The position numbers were made by a program, and so were the translations under genes. This document shows positions 22,548 through 34,251 of a stretch of 64,000 bases of DNA, one piece after another (the first letter of the stretch is position 1; each line of letters opens with the position of its first letter). The stretch covers positions 1,736,001 through 1,800,000 of the forward strand of contig JAPEIS010000008.1 in the NCBI GenBank assembly GCA_029531795.1, written 5' to 3'. The notes beneath the pieces were generated by a model. That model was not told the origin of the DNA. It searched no databases and worked only from the letters and a program-made list of their open reading frames with translations. The stretch is from Sclerotinia nivalis (taxonomy: Eukaryota; Ascomycota; Leotiomycetes; Helotiales; Sclerotiniaceae).

Positions 22548-23856
22548 AAATTTGTCGATATATGAATTTATCTGGAAAACTCAATTTGTTAAAATGATTT
22601 TACAACTTACTGAACACTAAAACCACCAAGAATCAAATCTCATTCTAGGCCACGGAAAAACTGGCTTGATTACTAGAGTGTGTATGTGGATGCACTAACA
22701 ACCACATAGAAGGAGATCCATTTTAACCTTTATTATTCTTTGCCCCATCCGGAACACAAGAGTATGATAGTATAAACTAAAATATTGACTATTCTGTCTT
22801 CAACATACGTGAGTGGTAAGTACTATTTTAGTAGCAAACTTAATCCCCTCTTCCGGCTAATAGTCTGAGAAGACAGATAAAGCTCTCCGAGAATTGTATA
22901 GCCTAGCTGAAATAAACAATGATATCGGTACTTTTGAGGAGACCCTTCATGATAATGTCGACTTCGTATTACCTTTAGTGAAGTATAGTGGTGCCGGTAG
23001 CTGCAGCGTGTAGTGGTAGTGTTGCCAATTGTACCTTCAATGATCACGCTTATTCGACCTCTCTGAAAACCATTCGTTGAAATGGTAATTGGTAATCCTT
23101 TGATGTCGCCACAGTGCTCTGTGCTTGATATGAAGGTTCGAAAGCAGGATAAAAGGGAAGCAAGCACGCGCGGTGAGTGAAATAAATCGCACACCAAATG
23201 AATATACCTACCTACCTAGTAGGTCTCATAATATTCTTTGATGCCCCAATTTGAATTTAACAATCAAATGCTCTTTCACGCTGAAGTGGTGGCCAGAATG
23301 TGAAAGGAGTTTGTTTCGCGTGCGTGACGACTTACTTCATTCATCAGTGAAAAGATCTTAACATTCATGTCGTTCAAGAGTCAGTGTGAAAATCCGAAGG
23401 TAATATTACTCATCATTGTCATCACATGAATAGACCGACACCGTCATGTCACAAGTTTAGGTGACTTCAGATTGTGCTTCTGTGATTCAATTTGTACAGC
23501 AAATAACTTCGATCCAGATATTTTGGAGATAAGTACTGGACAAATGGAAGCGGGAAATTTGTATTGCAAAGATACTATAAAGCAATTTCCATTACTACAG
23601 AGGGTTGGCATAAATACCATGGGGCATGATTTGTTTTCGTTGGAGTATACTGATGCAAGAATATCATATTATCAGGTTTGTTCATATGTTTGAGGTTCAA
23701 TTTTTATGATTCTAAGGCATGAATAATCACCACCGATTAATTTTCCTTGTCTCCTTCCACTTTCAACATAAATTCATAACCATGCTGAAATTTTTATTCC
23801 CTCTTTCTTGATATTTCACCTCCATTTACTCCGCCATAAACCAACATCATATCATC
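22548..23856. other. Intergenic DNA without a supported gene
   Basis: Small open frames on both strands (for example 22823-23197 minus and 23472-23693 plus) show no family features and no coherent splicing. I see nothing else definite. Confidence 0.55.
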
Positions 23857-24484
23857 ATGATGCAAGAACTATCAAACTTTTATCAATTCTGCTACCTACC
23901 CAAAAAAAATCCGCCTCCAAATATTGTCGTAACTCATTTCACCACCTCGAATCATCCGATTATCACCACGAGAAAACCAATACAACTCGCCCCTAGTCTC
24001 CCTCACCAAACCACCCATCCTTCTCTCCATCAACCACGAATCTCGCACTCTGGGTCTCTCAACCTACTCATTTCTCCCCATTCGCAACATGCGCATCCCT
24101 ATATCCCTAATCGACGACACAGTCTATATGTCCTTCGCCCAGTTGCACTACGGCTATACTCCATTTACCAACCTTCTCACCGCCGTTGTTTCTCTCATCC
24201 GGTATTTTCCTGTCTCCTCTTTAGGGCTTGATTATCGGTGCTGGGATATTCTAGCAGGTATGCCTTACTTACGGGAGGTGAAGATGGTTTTTGAAACTGG
24301 ACGGAACTTAAAGGGGGCCTTGGGATTTCTGGATATAGAGGAGTGGCGACAAGGTTTGAAAGAGAAAGCGGAACGGGCGGAGAAGGATATTAGGGATGAA
24401 AGGAGGAAGTTGAGTGAAGTGAAAAGATATGCGGATGTCGAGGTGAGGTGTGTGGATTTGACGAAGGGGGGTGAGGTGACATGA
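23857..24484 (+). pseudogene. Probable broken 2EXR-domain gene
   Basis: From about 24005 one frame reads PPILLSINHESRTLGLSTYS, a good match to the 2EXR signature 'PxLLxVNxESRxxALxxY'. It runs on through IDDTVYMSF and LDYRCWDILAGMPYLREVKM to a Lys/Glu-rich C-terminus ending at 24484. The N-terminal part lies in a different frame: 23857 onwards reads FYQFCYLPKKNPPPNIVVTHF, where the family has FxxFxxLPxELRxxIWxxALPxPRIV. The ELRxxIW helix is therefore missing and the two halves are out of frame. No GT-AG pair between them restores the frame. This suggests a pseudogene; sequencing error or an unrecognised splice are alternatives. Confidence 0.5.
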
Positions 24485-24931
24485 GAGGGAGCCTCGAAGG
24501 TTCTCAATCATTGAAGTCATTAAATATTTGATTTGAATGTGGATATTGCTATATCGGTTTTTCGAAAGGCTTGAGAGTACAAGATACAATATAATTTTCA
24601 CTTAAATTTATATCATGTCTCGCGATCCAAGAGGTGAAATGGGGCACCATGTAAACTGTAATGAACTCGGATTAGGGCAGAGTATGTTCCATGCACAGTG
24701 TTTTGAAAGTAGTAACCTCGACCGAGATTAGAAGACACACTTTAACCTCGTCTTCTTTTGCCCCCTCAATTAGATGCTAACCAGACCTAGCAATGTACTT
24801 GTGATCAGTGCTCCAACGCTTCCCACAATTCATTTCCCAAGTCAGATGTATATACTCTTCATCTGAACCCATACGGTAATGAGCTCACAACGCCGTCCCA
24901 ATGCATAACCGCCCATATCTAAATTTATGGA
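24485..24931. other. Intergenic DNA between the 2EXR relic and the nucleoporin
   Basis: I see no gene. It contains the 3' flank of the convergent nucleoporin gene. Confidence 0.6.
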
Positions 24932-26768
24932 TCAAAAGTTGAACAAGCACCATTCCCTTTTGGGTGGTATACAAGGCATAACACCTCCTGGGAACGTTCC
25001 AGTTCGCCTAGCCTGTAAATAGGCAGCAGTTGTTTGTTCATCAAAAACCGCGTTCTCCATTTCCGTAGTTTTGTTTGGCCCTGTATACCCTTTTGGACAC
25101 CATATCTTGTGCCACTTGCCATTTATGTTAGTCCCTGGTTCTCCATCCTTATACATGACTGGTAGTCCGTTGAAAGACTCCAATTTTCCACCGTGACCCG
25201 TTCTAATATAGCTCTCAGCTGGAGGATGCTGTACTATATTGACATTTGATGGCGGTGGTCGAAAATTTGGGCTGAAGGTGTTCATATTGGAGTCGCTCCG
25301 CGCAGAGGGAGCGCCAGCGATCATATTCAAATTTTCGAAGTTTTGACGATTTCCAAACTGCTGTGTCTGTGGTCCAGGATTTGTAAATTGATTTTGCATG
25401 TCATTTGTCGGCTGCGGACTTGGAGCCCCAAAAGGATTTTTCGGCGCCGGGGAAGGAGCACCAAATGCTTGATTGGTTCCGCTATTAGCGCCAAAGGGGT
25501 TTGATTGAGCAGGCTGGCCAAAAGAGTTAACAGGTGCTAATGGGTTGTTGTCCTGTGACATCGGATTGACCTGTGATTGCTGAATTCCGGGAGGAAGAGG
25601 GTTGGAACCAAAAGCACCACCCAAGGGGTTTGGATTGGGTTGACCGAACGCATTGCTTGTACCACCGAAGTTAGAGAAACCTGGCTGTCCGGAATTCATG
25701 CCGCTGTTTGAAGGTGCACCAAATGGATTTGCTTTCTGCCCCATGGCTGATGGGTTTCCAAAAGCCCCTGCTCCTTGCTCTATTTGTGAAGGCTGCCCAA
25801 AAGCACTGGGCTTTTGACCCAAAGCTGATGGCTGACCAAAACCACCTGATGCCCCACCTTGCTGCACAGCTCCAAAGCCTTGAGGAGTTCCACCAAATGC
25901 ACTAGAGTTTTGACTTGAAGGCTGTCCAAAGGCTGCAACATTTTGAATAGGTTGTTGTGCAAATGCAGAACTGGTTTGAGTAGACGGTTGCCCAAATGTT
26001 GATGTTATTGTTTGACTGGGTGCACCGAAAGCATTACTTCCAGCAGGACGGTCATTTCGCTGAAGCCAAGGCGTTTGATCTGTTGAGGTGTTCTGCTGAC
26101 AATAATCATTTCTATTCGGATGCTTATTATCGGCGGCGATAATATAATTTATGGCGCCATCCACGTCATACAGTGCATTCTGTATTTGTTGATCTGCTTC
26201 TTGCCATAACCTCTCTGCATCTTGTATCTAGAAAATATTAGCTTCGGTTCACAACCCCTGGATCTATCACCTACAGCAGGCTGAGCATTACCAGAAGCTG
26301 CCGCAATGTAGTGGATAAGGCGCATTTCCTCGAAACTTTGTTCTCGCGCTGGTCCACCAAACAACTGCTCTGGCGCATGGCGCCCAGGTCCGTACGCCGA
26401 AAGAATCCATTGCGGTCTGTCGGTCGTGAGGTCTTGCTTTATAGTTGCTTTATCGAGACTAAAAGGTATATGCGCTTCATTTCCTTCAAAACATGGTAAG
26501 CCACAGTGTATAATCATGTATGCGGGTAAACTCACCTCCTCGTTGTGTATTATAGTTCCGAGAGTTGGATTGGTTGGAAGTTTGATTCTGAAGAGGAGCA
26601 TATCGATTATTGAAGCCGTTCTTATTGTAATTGGCATTCTGGTCGGAGTGTTCGAATTTGCAACCAGCTTTCAAAAGTTAGCAAACTTTTATCTTCATTT
26701 TAAACTCGGGGGAGAATCGTACCTCCGTTTCTGCAATTTCCTTGCTGCCAGAATTTACACACAGTCAT
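24932..26768 (-). CDS. Nup42/Amo1-like FG nucleoporin with CCCH zinc finger
   Basis: Four exons, 26768-26723, 26667-26536, 26483-26275 and 26227-24932, join in frame to 560 aa. The N-terminus is a perfect CCCH finger, C-x7-C-x5-C-x3-H (CKFWQQGNC, RNGAG, CKFEH), at residues about 4-22. Residues about 60-175 form the conserved DRPQWILSAYGPGRHAPEQLFGG and FEEMRL region followed by a helical EADQQIQNAL segment. The middle (about 190-460) is an FG-repeat domain with many GFGQPS, AFGxPS and NPFG units. The C-terminus is a short conserved module ending in an aromatic tail. This architecture is that of Nup42/NUP42 and fission yeast Amo1, found on the cytoplasmic face of the nuclear pore and linked to mRNA export. 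The first intron splits the zinc finger between its second and third ligands. Confidence 0.88.
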
Positions 26769-27156
26769 TGTTTATATGTCTTCGGTGACGATATGTTAGG
26801 AACGAGTCCTTTGATGAGCAGAGCCTAAAAGGCTACACTTATAAGGTATTCATTCAAGATCGTGCAGGTTGAAAAAATTCATACTCATCGAAGAGTGTAT
26901 ACAAATGTGTTTGGTTGTTGCAAAAGAATTTTTGAAGATGTTGGTCGGAACGCGGTTTGGTAAGTAAACGCGTCGGCACGGTTGGCATAAAAATTGATCA
27001 TCACAAGAGGAAGTGACATGAAAATGTAAGCCTACACTAGAATAATTTTTTTTTAAATTGGCATACAAAATCCAGGCCTATCGTAACTCCTCAAATAACT
27101 CCATAACGCTATGTTGGTATCTTTGAAATTTAGATGTACAGACTCCGCATCCTCTT
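26769..27156. other. Intergenic: nucleoporin promoter side and 3' flank of the ELYS-like gene
   Basis: Both genes are on the minus strand, so this holds the upstream region of the nucleoporin. An ACGCGT hexamer is at 26968-26973, about 200 bp upstream of the start. I see no other structure. Confidence 0.55.
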
Positions 27157-28209
27157 TTATACATCGATTCTTGGCCCAAGTCCTTCTCTCACAGCTGCAG
27201 ACAAACGCTCCCAGTCCAACCCTCCAATTGATCTACTACCGATGCCTTTCAGTGATAAAGTCTCCGAGAATTTTCCAGTACCGATTCGTCGCATCATGAT
27301 TGTATCCCGACCCTTTCTTATTGCTCTTCCTTCTCCGCGAAGTAAGTAGTCCTCGAACCAAGATTCTTCTTCCGGCGAGAATGGCAGATTTACCAGCTCG
27401 ACGCTGCGGTCAGCGATGGTTTCTGGAGGAGAATTTTTGAGAACAACTGCAATAAGTAACTCGAACATGTGTCTTTGCATGTATTGCGACTGCCCCCGTG
27501 AGAAGTAGAAGGCTTCTGTGACACTGGTTCTTGCGATGGCAGAAAACAAACTCTCTGTTGCTTTGGATGAAGTCAAGGCTGGCTGTACGGTATGATAGTA
27601 TGCCAATGGAATAGCTAGATCTTCCGAGGAATGTAATACCAGTGCCTCTAATATCTCATCCGCAAAACTCGGTATCAAGGATGGATGGGTCAGATATTGA
27701 AGTGCCAACTAGGAATGATCAGTCCATGCTATGTATTTACGAAGCTTGGCTACAAAGAATTACGAACCTCAAAATCGAGACGATCCAAATGCCAGAGACC
27801 CTTCATATAAATTTGGTAACTCTGAGGTAAGAACGACTTTTGCGCGAATGTGATGGAGTAATCTCTTCGTCCGGTTGGAGCGTCGAAGTCGAGCAATATA
27901 TAATATAGAGCTGATAATTTGTGATGGGCCTCGCCCGCTGAGTCGATGATGACTTTGTGTAGATTTATGAGTTCATTATTTGTTTTCGGGGGATAATATT
28001 TAACAGCTTGCAGACAGTTAGTAAGAGATATACTATGTGAATAATTTTAGTAGCTTACGTCGACGAATTTCAAAATTCTTCAATAAAGTATCCACGAACA
28101 GCCCTTCAAGCTTCTTACGATTGTTCTCAATTCCCCGCACAGCATATTCATCATACGAGCAATCTGGATCAAAGTCAAAGACTTCATCAAAGTTCTGAAA
28201 GGTAAACAT
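27157..28209 (-). CDS. ELYS-like domain protein (nuclear pore-associated)
   Basis: Three exons, 28209-28059, 28006-27768 and 27708-27157, join in frame to give 313 aa. Donors are GTAAGC and GTTCGT; acceptors are GCAAG and CCTAG. The start MFTFQNFDEVFDFDPDCSYD is typical of fungal ELYS-domain proteins. It is followed by helices reading KLEGLFVDTLLKNF, YYPPKTNNELINLHKVI and HHKLSALYYILLDFD, then [30 protein letters not shown], the most conserved block. ELYS proteins help assemble nuclear pores; fungal short forms consist of this helical domain plus a tail. At about 310 aa the length is right for the fungal type. The gene is divergent from SMC4 with a 363-bp shared upstream region and is followed by another nuclear-pore gene. 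Confidence 0.85.
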
Positions 28210-28572
28210 TTGGTATTGCTGTGTTGTCCTCCCGTAACTTGCAATGTTTACTTTTAAGGGGATTTTATTTTGAAAGATGCGACGATATTGATAGTAGATA
28301 AGAACCTTATCTTAGCGCCATTTCACTGTTTTGAAAGTAAACAATGGCGATCAGCAATATGCAAACAATAAAAACAACGAACTTCAACAAAACATTTTAC
28401 GCCCAAACGAATGATTGAATATAAGGCGCGTCGCTAATAGGTATTTTAGGCTCTTTTGTGCTATATTATTCACTGCACATTACTGATTCTGAGACCATAG
28501 GTACTTTATTCACAGCAATAACCATTATTACCCCGCGAGTAAAAAAAAGTAACACATTTACTGGTCCTCATT
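28210..28572. promoter_or_regulatory. Divergent promoter between the ELYS-like gene and SMC4
   Basis: The 363 bp between two divergent start codons must serve both genes. It contains GGCGCGTCGC (28425-28434), whose reverse strand includes GACGCG. That resembles the core of MBF-type cell-cycle sites, which would fit a condensin gene. The site call is inference from one short match. Confidence 0.45.
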
Positions 28573-31500
28573 ATGTCAGAATCACCAGTGCGGTCTTCGA
28601 GACGTGTAGCTTCTCGCCGGAAAGTGGTAGTAGAATCATCAGACGGAGAGGAAAATATGGAAGTAAAGGTTGAGGAAGACGATGAGGAGGAGTTTGCACC
28701 TGCACCGAAGCGTAGTCCACAAAAAGCACCCCAGTCAAGGAGGAAGACAACGAACTCAATTGCAGCTACGCCCCGCGCAGGCGGCCGAGCAAAAAAGAGC
28801 ATGGGAGCAGAGAACATTGAGCCCTCAGAAGTGTTCGACCCTGACCAGACGGCAACTCCAGCACCGGAATCACCTACGAAAAAGGCAGCCCCGCGGAAGA
28901 GGAAGAGTGTGCTGCCCACCAGAAGTGCACGCAGCTCAATTGCACCTGAATCAAACCCACTTCTACCAACACCGAAGACGTCACAATCTCCCGAGCCATC
29001 GGAAATGCACAATAGCACAGTTCTGACCGATGTCGCAGAAATGCCTGGGACTTCGGAGGGTCAAGCGTCAGCTGTCAAACCTATACGAGCAATGGATACA
29101 ATCATGGAAAAGCCCATGGATATTGTGCTTAAGTCAAGAACTTTGGCAGCTCCGGTGGTTGAGGATACTGGTCCAAAAGCTCGAATAGTCATCACTTATT
29201 TGATTCTTACGAATTTCAAGAGTTACGCTGGTCGTCAAGAAGTTGGCCCTTTCCATTCTTCTTTTTCTTCTGTCGTTGGCCCCAACGGATCCGGCAAATC
29301 CAACGTCATTGATTCTCTTCTTTTTGTATTCGGCTTCCGAGCTAGTAAAATGCGACAAGGCAAGATTTCCGCATTAATTCACAATTCTGCAGCCTTCCCG
29401 GATTTGGACCATTGTGAGGTTGCCGTACATTTCCAAGAAGTGATGGATCAGCCCGATGGTACTCATCAAATCATTCCCAATTCTGATCTAGTGATATCTC
29501 GCAGGGCTTTCAAAAACAATGCCAGTAAATATTATATCAACGGAAAAGAGTCAAATTTCACCATTGTCACGACACTTCTTCGTGACAGAGGCGTCGATTT
29601 AGATCATAAAAGATTTTTGATCCTCCAAGGTGAAGTCGAGTCAATTGCACAAATGAAGCCAAAAGCTGCAAATGAGCACGATGATGGTCTTTTGGAATAT
29701 CTGGAGGATATCATTGGTACATCCAAATATAAAACCCCTATCGAAGAATCCGCGGCCGAAGTGGAAACTCTGAATGAAGTGTGTGTTGAGAAGAGTGGAC
29801 GGGTCCAGCATGTCGAAAAAGAGAAAAATGCACTCGAAGATAAGAAAGACAAAGCGCTTGCTTACATTAGGGATGAGAATGAATTGTCTATGAAGCAATC
29901 AGCACTATATCAAGTTTATATCAATGAGTGTGGTGACAATCTAGCAGTTACAGAAGAGGCTATTGGCCAGATGCAAGCACAGCTAGACGCTGAGATGGAA
30001 AAACATCAAGGCAACGAAGCAGGTATCAAGCAGCTTGAAAAAGAGTACAAGAAGGGTCAGAAGGAGTATGAGTCGGTTGAAAAGTACACGCAAGCAATTC
30101 TTAAGGAGATGGCAAACCTTGATCAAGAGCGAGTGAAGCTTGAAGAGAAAAGGAAATTCTTGACAAGCAAACAGAAGAAACTGGAAAAGACAATCAATAC
30201 ATCCGACTCCGCTATTTCCGAAGCTCGGGCTACAATCGAGAAGTGTGCAGAAGAAATCCAGGAATCTGCCGCCGAGATCACTGCAACTGAACAGAGGATG
30301 GCCGAAGAAGAGTCAGAGCTCGCTAACATCAGGGATAGTCTAAAGGGGAAAACCCAAAAATTTTCCGATCAAATTGCAGCCAAGCAGAAGTCATTGGAGC
30401 CCTGGAACGAGAAGATTAATCAAAAACAATCTGCTATTGCTGTAGCAGAAAGTGAGCTCGCGATCCTACATGAGAAGGCAAATGCGGGTGCTGTCGCACT
30501 CCGGGAGATCCAATCAAAGGTGCAGACTATAGAAGAAAGTAGGGAGGCTAAGCTCGAAGAACTCGAGCAATGCAAGGGGCAAAGAGCGAAGCTGGAAAAG
30601 GACGGTGCTCGATTACAAGCCGAGCTCACGCAGTTGTCCCAGAAAGAGCCAGAATTCCGTTCTAAACTATCAGGTGCTCGTCAAAAAGCCGATGAAGCCC
30701 GTGCTAGTCTTTCCAACACTCAAACTCAAGGAAATGTTCTTACGGGACTAATGAGACTTAAAGAGTCTGGTCGGATTGATGGTTTCCATGGCCGGCTTGG
30801 AAATTTGGGCACGATTGACCAGCAATTTGATATTGCAATCTCTACCGCCTGTGGTGCTCTGGATAATTTTGTCACAGATACAGTTGAGGCTGGTCAGCAG
30901 TGTATCGAATATCTTCGAAAAACCAATCTTGGACGAGGTAATTTCATGTGTTTGGATAAATTAGGAAACCGTGACCTATCGCCCATCCAAACACCGGAAA
31001 ACGTCCCTCGTCTCTTTGATCTTATCAAACCAAAAGATGACAAGTTTAGACCAGCATTTTTTCACTCACTGCAAAATACACTCGTAGCGAAAGATTTAGC
31101 ACAAGCTAACCGCATCGCTTATGGGGCGAAACGATGGCGTGTCGTGACTTTGGATGGCCAATTGATTGATAAGTCGGGTACGATGTCTGGTGGTGGAAAT
31201 ACTGTCAAGAAGGGCCTGATGTCTTCGAAACTTGTGGCAGAAGTCTCAAAAGAGCAAGTCTCAAAGTTGGAAGTAAACAGAGATGAGCTTGAACAGACTT
31301 TTCAGAAGTTCCAAGACCGCCAAAGAGACCTAGAGACGAGACTTAAAGATATAAACCATCAAATACCACAACTTGACACTAAAATGCAAAAGCTCGTTCT
31401 GGAGGTAGAGAGTTCCGAGCGGAACTTGGCAGACGCACAAAGACGCATCAAGGAATTGAGCAAGGAGCACCAGCCCTCACAAACAGACGATAGTCGAGTG

Positions 31501-32854
31501 TCTGCACTAAATAAAGACATCGCGAAGCTTCAAAAAGAAATCGAGAAGCTTCATGCTGAAACAGCGAGCGTTGAGGAAGAGATCAAAGCTCTTCAGGATA
31601 GGATCATGCAGGTTGGTGGCGAGAAGCTTCGTGCTCAGCGTGCCATGGTGGACTCCTTGAAGGAAGAGATTGATACCCTCAGCCAGACCATGTCAACAGC
31701 TGAAGTGACAAAAACTAAAGCTGAGAAACAAGTCGTTAAGCACGAAAAAGATCATGCCAAGGCTACCAAGGAGATACAGGCTTCTATTGCGGAGTTAGAA
31801 GCACTAGAGGAGGAGATTCAAAATCAAGGATCAAATTCTGAAGGATCGCAAGCCAGAGTTGACGAAGCCCAAGAGACCTTAAAAGAGAAGAAGAAGGAGC
31901 TTAATGCTTTGAAAGCCGATCTTGATGAGAAAACTTCCGAGCTCAATGAGATCCGTGCAATTGAGATAGAGATGCGCAACAAGCTTGAAGAGAACCATAA
32001 AGTATTAACCGAAAACCAAAAGCGACTAAGATATTGGCAGGAAAAGTTGGGCAAACTTACTTTGCAAAATATTGGTGACCTGGGTGAAGGAGTTGAACAG
32101 GAAGAACTTCCTACTTTCACCAGAGATGAACTCGCCGATATGAGCAAGGAGGCATTGAAAGGGGAGATTGCAATTTTGGAAGAGAAAACTCAGAATGTCA
32201 ATGTCGAGCTAGGTGTTCTTGCAGAATATCGTCGAAGAGTCGAAGAACACGCTGCAAGGAATCAAGACTTACAAAGTGCCGTAACTCAAAGAGACATGGC
32301 AAAAAAACGCTGCGATGATTTACGACGTCTACGTCTTGAAGGGTTCATGGAAGGTTTCAGTACGATTTCCCTTCGACTCAAAGAGATGTACCAGATGATC
32401 ACAATGGGAGGAAACGCCGAGTTGGAACTGGTGGACTCGCTAGATCCATTCTCTGAAGGAATCCTATTCAGTGTGATGCCACCGAAGAAGTCTTGGAAGA
32501 ACATATCAAACTTGAGTGGTGGTGAAAAGACATTGAGCAGTTTGGCACTGGTTTTTGCTTTACACCACTATAAGCCAACACCCTTGTATGTGATGGACGA
32601 GATCGATGCTGCTCTTGATTTTAGAAATGTAAGTAGAATCCTCCGCCTTGTCGAATGTACCTTGCTGACGTATCCAGGTTTCTATCGTAGCATCTTACAT
32701 CAAGGAACGAACCAAAAACGCACAATTCATCGTTATCTCACTGCGGAACAACATGTTTGAACTCGCAAGTAGATTAGTTGGTGTATACAAGGTCAATCAT
32801 ATGACCAAGAGTGTGACGATAGAGAATAAGGATTACATTACGGGTCGAGCGTAA
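28573..32854 (+). CDS. SMC4: Condensin subunit SMC4
   Basis: Two exons, 28573-32628 and 32678-32854, with a 49-bp intron (GTAAGT...ATCCAG), give 1410 aa. Without splicing, the last strand after LYVMDEIDAALDFRN would be lost; spliced, it continues VSIVASYIKERT, QFIVISLR and NNMFELASRLVGVYK. The Walker A motif GPNGSGKSNVIDSLLFVFGFRA is at about residue 236 after a 205-residue basic/acidic disordered N-terminus. Two long coiled coils flank a hinge at about 735-870 (from GFHGRLGNLG). The signature LSGGEKTLSSLALVFALHHYKPTPLY and the Walker B DEID follow. These details and the FGFRASKMRQGK and SKYYINGK motifs distinguish SMC4 from SMC1-3. With SMC2 it forms the ATPase core of condensin, compacting mitotic chromosomes. 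Confidence 0.96.
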
Positions 32855-34251
32855 TGAGATGAGAGATCTCATTGCTGTGTTTTGTTATTGTTCTTCAGGA
32901 GCTGGATAAACGTTGTGGATGTATTGGATGTATCACGATTATTATGAGATTATTAATGAGATCATGCTTTCGTTTTTCTACTCATGTTGAAGTTTATCAT
33001 ATTTAAACGATGCGTCTACAATGCAACATATTGGCATCATCTACCTACGTGCTGTGGTTACAATTTCGGATGCGATATTGGACACTGGAGTATGTAATTA
33101 ATCTACTTAGATAAGTAAGTTTAAGCGCACCGAGCCAATATCAAGCTACATAGGTAACCTTACGTACCCCCTGAACATTTCCCCATATAATTATACTTTC
33201 TTGTAATACCGCCCTGAGCGGAGCAGTGAGCACACCTACTAGGTATTTGACAATATGTCAGTATGACAGTATGACAGTATGACAATATCGCTGCTCGTGC
33301 GGCTACAAAGTATGAAAGACCAAATCTTTATGCACATACCACCAGATTCATGATGGTAAACTAAGTTTATGAGGGGGAATAACTTAGTTGTTTTATGTCG
33401 GAGCTTTATTGGTAGTCTTGATAGTATGAATATATTCGGGCATGATTAAGTAGGTACCTAGCTGTTCAAGTTCTATCTATAGTTATTAGCTAGATGGATG
33501 TGGAGAGAGAGGAGAGAGGTTCATTTGAAGATATGGTCGAAGAAGGTCAATAGGTTGGTCCGGCAATGAATGAATGGATGGATGGATGATTATAGAAAAT
33601 AAACGAATATCTTTGTGTGCTTTGCAAAAAAAAAATTTAGATTAGAAACTATTGTATTAATGAGAATTTCAAGATCTTCCAATTTTTTTCCCAAATGTAA
33701 GTTTTTTATTATGTCAAAAGTGTATATTATTTGAGTTTGCTTATAGATTATAGAAGAAGTTTATGATACTTAACTTTAGAATTCGTTTCGAGGTAGACAC
33801 GTAGTCTTTATTGGTTTGGGTATAACTTCAAATCAACTAACTATGCCTACCTACCTATCTATCTATCTTTTCCAGATCTACACTCGAGTAGTTCATATGA
33901 AAATTTCAAAGAAAGGTTAAAGATTTTTGAATTGAAATCCAAAAGTGGGATTTCATTTGTCCTTGTATCTAGAACCAAAGTACTCCGTAAGTAAAATAAA
34001 ATAATTGGAACCTTCCACGTCGAAGTTCAAAATAAATCCAAGCTTTATTGGAGCAAAAAAGATATCATTCGACCTTTTGAAGCCTCCACATTCATTATAT
34101 AACCTAGAGGAGATTTGTGGTTTGTAAGCCTGCCACTGAGTTCTCCATTTTAATCATGTTTATAAAGTGTGATTTTATCTCTATTTAGGTATTGTTTCTT
34201 CATTTTCATCTTCATCTTCATCCTCATCCTCATCCTCATCTTCGTGTCAAT
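32855..34251. other. Intergenic DNA, AT-rich
   Basis: I see no gene. A 9-bp repeat (TATGACAGT-like, about 33257-33287) and short GGATG and CATCTT runs (33570-33585, 34205-34245) are present. The last part is the 5' region of the hydrolase, with a pyrimidine-rich leader just before its ATG. Confidence 0.6.

Noticed and set aside
22823..23197. 124-codon minus-strand frame
   Set aside because: It shows no motif and could not be joined to neighbouring exons.
32629..32760. Unspliced C-terminus of SMC4
   Set aside because: The frame continues by chance, but a 49-bp GT-AG intron restores the universally conserved SMC C-terminal strand.
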